Assembly: GCA_014621425.1 (NCBI GenBank)
Contig: JAANBB010000077.1
Coordinates: forward strand, 1-64,000
Source of the DNA: Cylindrodendrum hubeiense
Taxonomy: Eukaryota > Ascomycota > Sordariomycetes > Hypocreales > Nectriaceae
DNA length: 64,000 bases
Direction: 5' to 3'
In this document: positions 33,865-43,216 of the stretch, in pieces
Layout: each line of letters opens with the position of its first letter
Numbering within the stretch: the stretch's first letter is position 1
Position numbers and translations under genes: made by a program
The notes under the pieces: model-generated
Told to the model about the DNA's origin: nothing
The model's input: only the letters and a program-made list of their open reading frames with translations
Database searches by the model: none

Positions 33865-35200
33865 TGTGAGAGTTGGCGAATGTTGATACTGGACTCGGTA
33901 GTAGAAATTTGAGGGTGTCGTGAAGCTGACGGGTGGTGAGGTTGTTTGGGGATGATTGTTGGAAATGGAGCCCGCTGACAGAACAAAGTGGGTTGTCGGA
34001 GTTGTCAGCCTAGGCTCCAGGGTAGCTAACGGTGTAGCATGGATTGATCGCTACCCATAGAACTAGACTTACTATTTCTAGCTGGTATTTGGCCATCCAA
34101 TTCAGATTGTATTTGATTTATTATGTTTTAAATCATAAATTCTCGAAATGCCTTCCTTGGTTGTGAAAAAAGTCACTTGATGTTCTCGGCGGTAGCACCA
34201 GTCACTCACTCTCATGAATCCTCCGGCGATAGGCCAAAACCAACCAGCAATTTTTCATTTTCATTCGCCGACATTTTCGATCCTTATCTAGAATTCGAAT
34301 GTCGGTCTTGAATAATTTTCAGTTGTTTATCGATTTCGTCTTAATCATCTATTAATACATTTATGCCAACCACTGGAAGGGTGCAATTAGTAAGTGATAC
34401 TTTTGGGTGCCCTGGGGAAACTCCTATTAGGATCGTGGTCAGTAGCATGTCTGTGGCAGATAACTACTGCCTCGAAATTCTACTCCCGATGCAGTGAGGT
34501 TGCTGGGGCAGTCTATGGTTAGATCATCTTTGTATCTCCTGTTGCAGGTGGTATCAACAATACCTACGAGAACCAGACGAAGCGTCAGGAGAGAACCTAT
34601 TGTAAACGCCAACACACCTCAAGCGGCCTTTCTGGATAAGTTGCATCATCTGCACTCTTCGATATGAGTCATGCGTTGGCATCAAAAACCGGCGTTGCTG
34701 CTCTTTCCTCGCTGACGTGCCGTCACTGGCATTTGTCGACAAGATCCGGTCAGACTTCCTCATCTGGCAGCATCTTGACCGCCCTAACTTTGCTTCCCTC
34801 GACAAGTTCAACAACGATGACACACATCGTATGGTATTTGTTGGTTCAGTAGGTCCCACCTTCGATAGCCTTCCGAACGGACCATGCACGGAGATCGAAT
34901 CGCGGCGTCCTCCCCGTGGCGCTCTTGCCCTCAACTTCGTTGGATGCCTGAGAGCGCCCTCAACAAACATCCAACAGAAAATGGCAGTCAAGGTGGAAGA
35001 GGTTGAAAGAGCATCGACCGTATTCTCCCCTCAATTTCTCTCCCATCTTCTCCCACTTCGCACACTTCGCACACTTTCATCCGTCAACTCACTTCACTCT
35101 ATCCACCCACCAGTCATCTGCTGCTCCTCTCCCAAGACAAAGACCACGCCTTGATCAAGCCCAAGACTCTCGCCCACTACGCTTTGACACCTATCTCAAG
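33865..35200. other. AT-rich intergenic region upstream of the secreted protein gene
   Basis: A 1.3-kb gap between divergent genes. The part 34050-34400 is strongly AT-rich and stop-dense. A C/T-rich tract at about 35018-35130 precedes the secreted-protein ATG and probably belongs to its core promoter. The open frames around 34550-35150 have no domain and are not called. Confidence 0.45.
35018..35130 (+). promoter_or_regulatory. CT-rich leader/core promoter tract
   Basis: Repeated CTTCGCACA, CTCCC and TTTCTCTC pyrimidine-rich words lie 70-180 bases ahead of the ATG at 35201. Such tracts commonly precede highly expressed fungal genes. Function is inferred from position and composition only. 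Confidence 0.35.
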
Positions 35201-36388
35201 ATGTCTGCCACCAAGTTTGTCGTTGGCGTCGCAGCCATGGCTGCCCTCCTGGCCTCAACCCAGGCCCAGGAGTACCGTTCCGAGGACCTCATCCTCTGCG
35301 ACTGTGGCACTGGGGACTACCCAGACCATCCGGAATGGTCCACGTCCCGCCAGATGAACTGGTACAAGGATATTAAGTGGCCAGAAGACGCCTATGCCTA
35401 CCCGGATGCACCCGACATGGCTGTCCAAGTCCCTTTCAATGATGGTCTCTACCCCTGGATCCCCAAGGGCGCCACAGCAAAGATGCCCAACGATGATGTT
35501 TGGACTGCCTACATCGAAGACGGCACCCCTGACGGATTTAAGGCTGGCAGCGCCGTCACCACAAAGGAGGGCGGCCAGATGCTCAATTGCTGGGCCTATC
35601 GTGGACGTCCCGTCAGTGCTGCTCTCAACAAGACTGTCAACCCCGATGCAGTCTGCTGGTCTGCATTTGTCTGCAACCGTGATGAAACCGCTCCTCCCCG
35701 TCCTGGCGACATGGGATCTCAGTCCTCTACATCGACAGCTTCCTCTGCACCCGCCACATCCTTCTTTTCCACCACCCCTGCTACTCCCGTCCCTACCACC
35801 ACTGACGGAGAACCAGCCCCAACCATGACCCCAGATACCGGAGCTCTGTTCGTCTCCGCTTCAGTTAGCCCGCGATTCATCAACTGGAACAACACCTGGG
35901 AGTCTTTCATCTCCAAGTTCGCCTGGGACCAGACCACCGGTCGTTGTGTTGCTAAGCCAGTCAGGGGAGATGGCTTCACTATCAACATTGATTGTGCTGG
36001 AATTCGGATCGACTCTGACTCCCACATGACCCTCATTCTGATCCGAGCACTCAATGAGGTTGGCTTGAACAGCACTTGGTTCAACCAGAACCCAGTCGTC
36101 CCTGGACAGAACAGCGGCAACGGAAACCGCACCAACGCCACCAGCTGGGTGGTCATGCCAGAGTCCTTTAGCCTCCAGGCCACGGACAAATCCAACCAGC
36201 ACGCCATTGGTTACCTCAGCTACAACACGACATACGACAACTTCATCAGCGGTCCATGTTCCACGTGTGATACTAGCCGATTCGACTCTCAGTTCTTTGA
36301 TCCCATCATCGAGGTGATGCAGGGCACGTACCCTCTCTACAACAGCTACAGCATTCAGGCCCAGTGCCACCCTTGGATGGCCTGTTAA
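35201..36388 (+). CDS. Secreted protein of unknown function, two lobes with Ser/Thr-rich linker
   Basis: Single exon, 395 aa. The ATG at 35201 is the first in frame and gives a clear signal peptide, MSATKFVVGVAAMAALLAST, with a likely cut after Gln/Ala 21-23. The N-terminal lobe (about 25-165) holds Cys pairs (ILCDCG, LNCWAYRG, VCWSAFVC). A Ser/Thr/Pro-rich linker covers about 172-213. The C-terminal lobe (about 214-395) contains several NxS/T sites and a Cys-rich end (GPCSTCDTS, AQCHPWMAC). I recognise no catalytic motif. Secretion, disulfides and probable glycosylation suit an extracellular or wall-associated protein, and an effector role is only a possibility. Convergent with the HET gene. 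Confidence 0.8.
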   Translation: MSATKFVVGVAAMAALLASTQAQEYRSEDLILCDCGTGDYPDHPEWSTSRQMNWYKDIKWPEDAYAYPDAPDMAVQVPFNDGLYPWIPKGATAKMPNDDVWTAYIEDGTPDGFKAGSAVTTKEGGQMLNCWAYRGRPVSAALNKTVNPDAVCWSAFVCNRDETAPPRPGDMGSQSSTSTASSAPATSFFSTTPATPVPTTTDGEPAPTMTPDTGALFVSASVSPRFINWNNTWESFISKFAWDQTTGRCVAKPVRGDGFTINIDCAGIRIDSDSHMTLILIRALNEVGLNSTWFNQNPVVPGQNSGNGNRTNATSWVVMPESFSLQATDKSNQHAIGYLSYNTTYDNFISGPCSTCDTSRFDSQFFDPIIEVMQGTYPLYNSYSIQAQCHPWMAC

Positions 36389-36691
36389 AGGCTGAGATGG
36401 AATGAAGGAGCAGTCTCAATGCTTGCGCATACATAACTGGCTTATGATATCTGCATTACGGGTTTAAATTGGTGGACCGATGAATTACAGACATGACTGA
36501 TGGAGGCGGTTTCTTTCATCTTAGAGTACTTGTTTTACCACAGATATGCAATTTCTAGCTTCAATTCATGTTGATACGTTATCACACATCCAAAATGGCT
36601 ATGTCGCTGAATCCACTGCATTGTGAGCGAAGACGGCTGGTTGACGATGCTGGTAATCTTGCATGCCTCCATGCTATGGGCTGGATGCTGC
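36389..36691. other. Convergent 3' intergenic spacer
   Basis: Three hundred bases between the stops of the secreted protein and the HET gene. AT-rich, as expected of 3' UTRs; no gene seen. Confidence 0.4.
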
Positions 36692-38941
36692 TCAGGCTAA
36701 CGAAATATCTCTCTGAATGGAATCGTTCGTTACGTGCTCTCCGAACATGGCCCCGTGCACATAGACATCCCCCACCACTCTAAAGCAGTCTTCTTCAGTG
36801 TTCACTCTCCTTAGCACCAAGGGTGTCGGACACCCAGAGACAATCATGACTTTGTCGCCAACCTCAGCCTTTGAAGGGACGAGACAAAGATACCCGCGTA
36901 CAGTCCTCGCAAGACGTCTGTTCGGCAGAAGAGTTACGAGCAGAAGGGATTCGAACTGGGCAGCAGACTTTTTCCATTCATCCATCATGGCCAAGCGATC
37001 CGATTCGGAGATCCGAGGGATGGAGGAATTGTTGCGGTAGCCGAGCTGGAAAAACAACTGGACCATGCTGCTCATTTTGGGGAGAAGGTTGGCGGTGTCG
37101 TAAGAGTTGGCAAGCACCCACAATGACTCAAAGCTTCCGAAGAGGTCAGAGGTGAAGGGACTCGAGCGTGGGTTGGCGCACAGGCCTACGAGAGTAAGGA
37201 GTTTCATCCAGGAGGCGAATGATTGGGCAATATGAGGAGGAGCAGGCCGCTGGGACATGTCGGAGTCCATGATGAGAGTTCTCCAGAAGGCCTCGACGAT
37301 AGGCTGTTGCGTGAACATATATGTTGGACCACAATGGAGGAGAATGTTGATACATGAGGAGAATTCACCACGAACCATCTCGGGCCACGTCTCGCCGAGT
37401 TCCTCGATGCTGCCTAGGTGTGGACTGATTGCCTTGACGTGAAGTCTGCATGTCTCATCATCAATGGTGAAGTTAGTGGTAAAACTGGGTTGTGCGTTAG
37501 AGGCGTCGAAGGGGCGGATATTGTTATAATTGGGGCCGAGGATTGGGGCGTGGATGTTCTCGAACGACGGGATCCAGGTGGGCATTTTAGACTCGACGCC
37601 GCGGCCTGCTAGACCGGCATGGGAGAGCAAGTGAAGGGACTCTGTTTGGCGGAAGAAGTATACACCAAAGGAGGTGAGAACTTCGTCATCGGAAGAGTGG
37701 TAGTCGACTTTCAGACTGAGACGTTCCTGTCCCTGCATCTGTGCCAGGCGATTCGCGATGGCGAGGAGCGCGTACACACGATCTCTTCGAAATGTGGCCT
37801 GGAACCCGCTGCTGCTGATGATGAGGCGGAGAAGGAGCGAACTGGGGTGGTCGGTTGCGATGCCAGCGGCGAGGTTTGTGGTCGAGAGAACGTTTTGGAA
37901 CGGGCTTTGGGACCCTTTGCTCAATTCGCGAACGATTTGGAGATTAGTGGCTTGGACCAGACCAAGGACGAGGCCCGAATTCTTTGGGCCGAGGGAGAAT
38001 AGGCTAGTGAGGGCGTTGGAGAATGCAATGAGTAGAGATGAGTGCCCGATAGCATCCCAGGGCAGTTGATGGTGGCCGATGAGTACGGTTGGGTTCCGGG
38101 ATAAGGCTACCTCCTGAAGCATCCATACCCTCCCAAACCAAGATCGAGCGAAAACGTCGGCGAGACCTGCCCAGTCGTCAGCCGTCAGAGGTGGTAAACC
38201 ATTCTTGGCCAGCAACTCAGCATCATCCGCGACAAAAACGTCTCCAAACGTCTGCTCCGACGTCCATTTTAGGACTCTGGCCTCGGCGCCTATAGATGCC
38301 AACTTGAGCAGCTCGATGGCACGGGCAGACCGTTCCGAGGCAGGACCCAGCCAAATGAGTGTCTCGGAGGCTCCAGTGTATATATGGTCCATGATTACAA
38401 CTTGAGCAGCGCGCTCATGGGGGTTGGCCTGGTTGATGCAGATGCTATCGACCCAGAGGTAGCCGCCGGGTCTGGCTGCGCAGACCTGTTCCAGGGCGTG
38501 GAAGAGGTTGGGACGCACCGCGAAGCGACGGCCGTCTAGTACGATGGCGAGAAGATCGTGAGCCGAGTAGGCGGGCCAGTCTCGTTCTGGAGGGCCCCAT
38601 GTGTAAGAGATGGCGAGGTAGTTGGGACATTCGGCCAAGGGGAATGTGTGGAGGGTGAGGTGAGGAGGCGAGGAGTTGGAGGTTGCATCTGGGAGTCGGA
38701 CGAGACGGATGTGCTGGTCGCCGATGGTATCCTGGTAGCTAAATCCAAATGCAAGTTGTGACGCCCTGAAGAAACCCGCCGAGGCTATTCGCCGGGTTGA
38801 TGATATCAGCCAAGACGCCGCCTCACGAGCTCGTCTGGTGTTGGCGACGACGAGAATCACAGCGGCGGCCGCGGTCCAGCTCGCCGACTGGACCGACAAC
38901 CGCAGACCCGTTCGAAGCCCCAAGAGCATTTTCTGCGGCAT
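36692..38941 (-). CDS. HET-domain (heterokaryon incompatibility type) protein
   Basis: Single exon, 749 aa. A hydrophobic segment near 20-33 may anchor the N-terminus. The HET domain occupies about 105-290, with all three hallmark blocks: YLAISYTWGPP (about 108-118), LWVDSICINQANPHERAAQV (162-181) and IYTGASETLIWLGP (187-200). The C-terminus (about 660-745) has the usual GDKVMIVSGCPTPLVLRR and FRVVGDVYVHGAMFGE elements. HET domains trigger cell death on recognition of non-self in some fungi, but most members in these genomes are uncharacterised paralogues, so no specific allorecognition partner is claimed. The frame is intact with no frameshift. Confidence 0.9.
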   Translation of the reverse strand: MPQKMLLGLRTGLRLSVQSASWTAAAAVILVVANTRRAREAASWLISSTRRIASAGFFRASQLAFGFSYQDTIGDQHIRLVRLPDATSNSSPPHLTLHTFPLAECPNYLAISYTWGPPERDWPAYSAHDLLAIVLDGRRFAVRPNLFHALEQVCAARPGGYLWVDSICINQANPHERAAQVVIMDHIYTGASETLIWLGPASERSARAIELLKLASIGAEARVLKWTSEQTFGDVFVADDAELLAKNGLPPLTADDWAGLADVFARSWFGRVWMLQEVALSRNPTVLIGHHQLPWDAIGHSSLLIAFSNALTSLFSLGPKNSGLVLGLVQATNLQIVRELSKGSQSPFQNVLSTTNLAAGIATDHPSSLLLRLIISSSGFQATFRRDRVYALLAIANRLAQMQGQERLSLKVDYHSSDDEVLTSFGVYFFRQTESLHLLSHAGLAGRGVESKMPTWIPSFENIHAPILGPNYNNIRPFDASNAQPSFTTNFTIDDETCRLHVKAISPHLGSIEELGETWPEMVRGEFSSCINILLHCGPTYMFTQQPIVEAFWRTLIMDSDMSQRPAPPHIAQSFASWMKLLTLVGLCANPRSSPFTSDLFGSFESLWVLANSYDTANLLPKMSSMVQLFFQLGYRNNSSIPRISESDRLAMMDEWKKSAAQFESLLLVTLLPNRRLARTVRGYLCLVPSKAEVGDKVMIVSGCPTPLVLRRVNTEEDCFRVVGDVYVHGAMFGEHVTNDSIQRDISLA

Positions 38942-39575
38942 CAGTGTCGATTTCCGTTCATCATATTCGGATTTGGGTGGGTGAGAGAAGTTAAGGTTGG
39001 AAGACTTGGGATGGATGAGAGCGGGCTGTGCAATGTTGTCTCAGCCGCACTTGTCTTGCACTTGTCCTGACGTAATGATACTAGCAGTGCAGAGACGATA
39101 ATATCAAAAATGAATTAATGACGGATCGAATGATATTGTAAGAAATCATTGTAGATCCTGTTAATTAATCAGGTAATCCGAATTTAGACCCGTGGTTACG
39201 AGAGCTGTTGTAATTGTATGTCTAATGCTCTGTCCTTCTGCCTGATTTGTTGCTGGCCCGCAGCAATGGCGCAGGCGTGAGGACGAGTGGTGTGGTTTTA
39301 CAAGGGTCGCATCTTGTGAAAACAATAGGACTCATGGCATTAGGATCGAAATCTAGGATCAATTGATTACCTTCTCAGAAACCACTCCGTAGAACGTGGA
39401 TGGTCTCGTCAGTATGGGCTGGCTTTTCACCCATACAGCCTGTCTATCACGATCGAGACGAAATCTACTTGAAGTGAGTTCAATATTCCCATTTTGTCTC
39501 AGAAGTCAACTTTCATAGCATCATCCCGAAAATCCATGGTTGCATGAAGCTGTCCAACAAAGGTCTATCTATAGT
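38942..39575. other. HET gene promoter region and 3' flank of the GH18 gene
   Basis: An AT-rich 0.63-kb spacer between minus-strand genes. The TTAATTAAT and ATTGATTA words are only compositional. No gene is supported. Confidence 0.4.
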
Positions 39576-40613
39576 CTATTGCTCGTCGTCAGATGAATCC
39601 GTAAAGTATTCGAACTGCGCCGGAACCTGTGTATCCTTTCCACCAGGTGCATCAGGGTCTATCTCATTCTTCTTTAGCGGTGACTCTTCTTTTGGCTTTG
39701 TGGCCGCATTCACTGGTGGTGCTGCTGGCTGGGTTAGCAAATGCCCCCTCAGCAGCTTCGTCATCTCTCTAGCCCATTCCCACGGCCGCTCCGTGCCGCC
39801 AGGCATGCTGTTGAAGTATTCCCAGCCCATGACACCGCCGAATTTGCTGTAACGTCCCCGCAACGTGGTGAGAACCATGCCCAGCGGATTCCATGACACG
39901 AAACCCCCGCCATTAGCAGGGTTCGTGATCAGTCCGACGACAATCTTCTCCGGGGGCCAGCCCTTGCGGATCATGTAGTCGTACATGAGTGGGTTGCTGA
40001 AGTCACCCCAACCGCAGTAGAACTGTGTGTTGTACCACGCGATGTCTCGACCCCGCATGACCTCAAGGGCCTCGTAATCAAAGCCGCTGAGGTTCTTGGT
40101 GAAGTCGAGCAACGCCATGGCAACGGGAGCAAGGGTAATGATGAAGTTGGGGCCAAAGTCGCTCCGTAGACGGTCAATCAGCCGGACAACGCCACCGAGG
40201 CTCATCTCCTCTTCCACATCCAGGTCCAGCCCGTCCAGCCCATGCTCCCGAAGCATGTCCCTCACGGGGCCGTAGTACCTCTCAAACTGGTCTTCGTCCG
40301 CGTCGAGCCGCTGATAGCTGCCCTTGGCGGCGCCGCCCAACATACCCAGAACCTTGATGCCGGAGGCCTGGAGGACTCGCATTTCGGCCCAGAGGGTTAG
40401 GAAGCGCGGGTCCGAGGGGTGGTGGTTATTGAGAGTGATTTTGTCGGGGTGCTCGTTGATGTGAATGGCAGCAAGAATTACGTGAGTGAGGGCGATGCCT
40501 GGCTGGGTGATGAGAGGCAGCACCGAGATTGGGTTGCCTGCGTCGTCATGATGAGTTTGGTAATATGTGACAATCCGGGGGAGAGGACTGGTAGATGGAG
40601 GGAGTGGAGGCAT
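39576..40613 (-). CDS. GH18 glycosidase without signal peptide, probable cytosolic endo-beta-N-acetylglucosaminidase
   Basis: Single exon, 345 aa. The GH18 signature DGLDLDVE is at 127-134 with catalytic Glu134. Other barrel strands are visible: IVTYYQTHHD (14-23), KVLGMLGGAA (87-96), IAWYNTQFYCGW near 194-205 and VMGWEYFN near 272-279. There is no signal peptide, and the C-terminal 45 residues are charged and disordered (KPKEESPLKK.., SSDDEQ). Trichoderma has an intracellular GH18 ENGase (Eng18B type) of similar layout that trims free N-glycans from misfolded proteins. That is the preferred reading; a chitinase-like activity is the alternative. Confidence 0.78.
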   Translation of the reverse strand: MPPLPPSTSPLPRIVTYYQTHHDDAGNPISVLPLITQPGIALTHVILAAIHINEHPDKITLNNHHPSDPRFLTLWAEMRVLQASGIKVLGMLGGAAKGSYQRLDADEDQFERYYGPVRDMLREHGLDGLDLDVEEEMSLGGVVRLIDRLRSDFGPNFIITLAPVAMALLDFTKNLSGFDYEALEVMRGRDIAWYNTQFYCGWGDFSNPLMYDYMIRKGWPPEKIVVGLITNPANGGGFVSWNPLGMVLTTLRGRYSKFGGVMGWEYFNSMPGGTERPWEWAREMTKLLRGHLLTQPAAPPVNAATKPKEESPLKKNEIDPDAPGGKDTQVPAQFEYFTDSSDDEQ

Positions 40614-40921
40614 AAGGGGCGAGTTGTGAAAGCCGTATGAATAAAGCTCGAGGCGAAGATTAATGAGGTGTTGAGGGGAACGTATGTTAGAGCTTTTGGA
40701 ATGTTAGGCGCTGTTAATTGGGTTCTATCCTAAACCTTGGCTGACCGAGTCGCTGAAAGTTAGTGGAGAACGTGGTACAAATTAGTGATCCATTCTAGTG
40801 ATCTGCCAGCTACTGTGCACTCATGCAATCCAATCATTTACTCCGTTCTACAACCACATCACTTCTTGCTTCAGACTTCCCATTGTAAAAACATAGGGGT
40901 ATCTCTTTGCTATGGGCTTCC
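40614..40921. other. Spacer between GH18 and RTA1-like genes
   Basis: A 308-bp tandem spacer that should contain the GH18 promoter and the 3' end of the RTA1-like gene. Nothing else is recognised. Confidence 0.4.
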
Positions 40922-41871
40922 TTAGAAGTTGACAGCACCTCTTGTCTCCTTCTCTGCATCAGGCACCCTTGCTTTCTTTCCCACACAACGGCCAGGGTGC
41001 CACACTGCAAATAGCAACACGGCTGCAGCAACTGGTGCAAACTCGAGACAGGCAAAGTAGATCTCGTTGGAGTATAGATGACCGCCCAAGCCCTCGGCTG
41101 TCTCCACAAGGCGGAAGCACGTTCGTAGGTACACCAGAATAGTCGCCACGGCAAATGCGACAGTGAACACTGCCAGTCCGTCGTGGCGTTTGATCTCGTG
41201 CCGCGCGCGGAAGAGGAAGCTGCCGGCTAGGATGACGAAAATTCCTAAAGAGAAGACCTGATACGCCAGACCTCCCAGAAGAATGTTGTTGGCGTCGGTA
41301 GGGTCATCTCGGTTGGACTGTCGCACACCGATGAGGGCAGCACCGGTGATCTGGACTACTGTGGCGATGACATCTGAAGTAATAAAAAACCATAGGATGG
41401 CTCGCGGCGGTAGGAACGAGTACTGACGGCCAAGCCTTGGAATCAGCGCCGATAAGATGGTGTAGATGCTAGCAGTGAGAAAGACGGGCGCAGTGACGAT
41501 GAAGAAGTAGTTGAGGATGAAGTACAGCAAGTGGTACGGGTCCTTCTTGGCCGACAGCGTACGGGCGATATAGCCAACAACCTCAAAGAGTAGACCGACG
41601 GGGAAGGTAATGAAGTACCAGTTTCGATGCCGGATCGTTTGGAACAAGTGAACGAGTAGGAAGAGGAAGAACCACGCGACAGCGAAGACTGCAAGCGAGA
41701 AAGCTGGTGTGTAACCGTAGATGATAACAGGAGTGTCCCAATCGCCGTTGGGATTCGGAAAGTCTGGATCGACGTAGCCGGCGATGGCTGTTACCGAAAT
41801 TAGCTTTTGGGAATTAGAGTGAAGTTGTTGTGTGAGGGAGACGTACGCCGCGAGGCTGTTTCGGTGCTCAT
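40922..41871 (-). CDS. RTA1-like seven-transmembrane lipid-translocating/resistance protein
   Basis: Two exons, 41871-41847 (25 nt) and 41787-40922, join in phase 1 through a GTACGT..CTAAT..ACAG intron to 296 aa. After a short N-terminus (MSTETASRPIAGYVDPDFPN) seven hydrophobic segments follow. RTA1-family landmarks are present: FEVVGYIAR, FFIVTAPVFLTASIYTILS, FITSDVIATVVQITGAAL, GLAYQVFSLGIF and the loop YLRTCFRLVETAEGLGGHLYSN with its conserved FRxxE core. The family includes yeast Rta1, Rsb1 and Rtm1, linked to resistance to lipophilic compounds and sphingoid-base movement. The substrate is unknown here. Confidence 0.9.
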
Positions 41872-43216
41872 AATAGCCACTGATATGAGCACAGCTGTGT
41901 GATGATGGTGAGTCTTGACACTCTAAATAACGAGTAAGGAATCTTAACAGCTAGAGAGAAATGTCCAATATTTAGGACCCTAGACCCTGAAACCCAAACG
42001 AGGTATTCGTAACTAAATAAGCTTGTTTTTCATGGTAATCTTCCGGCTCTCGAACCATCTCCCTAGCGCTACGCCACGCACCCGCCAGATCGGTTGGTAG
42101 AAAAGTCATGAATCATCATTTTGCACTATGCATCAGAAATCGGGTAGGCAATTTGAGAATAACCCCAGTGCACTAATCTGAAAGGGGCCTGAATAGAAAG
42201 AAGCTTGCCAAATGGAGCCCCATTTGGTGGTTTGTTGGTGTGGATGCTTGTAGGTCTCCCTGGCGATCTGTTTACCGTTTTTGGTATTTGGGGGGATGGG
42301 TGGAGGTTCCTGGACCCCTGAGAGCGGGCAGTAGCAGTAGACCGAGAAGCACATGCTAAAGGCCCCGGCATGTCATTCTGGCCTTTCCCCGATGGACGGC
42401 TATCCTCGCAAGGATGATGATCGGCCTGGCGATGGTGTAAGCTAGAGGTGAGTGAGTGAGGGATGAAGCTGTGGTTGTTGGTTGAAGGCTAAGCTTGAGA
42501 GCGACATCCACTCGGCCCGGCCCTTGACTCAAATGGTTTCAAAGGAGCCGTAGTCTCAAGAAGAGACTCGGATAAAACAGGCGATCGGTTTCCTATAGCA
42601 TTCCATGGCGATTCTGGCCTATTATCTTATTTATTCAATGTCCTTTTTCGCTATCCACCCAACCTTGTCCCGAACCTTGTGCTGTGACCTCTGTAAGCTA
42701 AACCTCATCCCTCCAGTATCGTATGCTCGCTATGCCGATGCCGCCGCGTTTTTACTACTGAATTCTCATAGAATAATTGTACCGCTGAATTATTTGGGAT
42801 CCAAACTTGAGAACCTGCATCTTCCCCGATCGAGAAACTTGTTTCCAGTTGGAACGTCAGTTTTTGCTCGATTGAAGCGATGCCAAGATGCTTGGCTTAC
42901 TGCTTAACCAGGCCGCCCAGTTAGCAGTGATTTCACTTCACGCAAGAGTAACTATTTTCAGACAGGGAGAATTCAATAGACTTGATATACTCAAGAGTAG
43001 CAAACCCCAAAACGGCTCGATTATTTAAGATGCCACAAGAAAACTGTTTGAGACAGTTGAGCAAGTGGAGGACAGAGTGCCGACAGTGAAGCTCCGGCGG
43101 GTGGAGGGAGGTGAAGCAGGCAGAGCTCCGGGTTTTGCCGGGCCTTTTCCGGCCTAAGTGATCGGAGCTTCCTCGCAGAGCTTCCGGTAAATTCCCCATC
43201 GCCATCCCATCAGCAA
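41872..43216. promoter_or_regulatory. Divergent intergenic region (RTA1-like / Mmc1-like)
   Basis: A 1.3-kb space between two oppositely oriented starts; presumed to hold both promoters. Open frames at about 42605-42907 (plus) and 42126-42371 (minus) show no domain and no intron support, so they are not called. Confidence 0.4.

Noticed and set aside
28307..40613. Idea that glucosidase II alpha and the GH18 enzyme form an N-glycan gene cluster
   Set aside because: They are about 8 kb apart with five unrelated genes between or around them, so proximity is most likely chance.
42605..42907. 100-codon ATG frame between the RTA1-like and Mmc1-like genes
   Set aside because: Composition is that of AT-rich noncoding DNA, with no motif and no intron. 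Probably promoter sequence.
33865..43216. Search for a secondary-metabolite or defence cluster in the accessory segment
   Set aside because: No polyketide synthase, NRPS, terpene cyclase, P450 or cluster regulator is present. The genes look unrelated.
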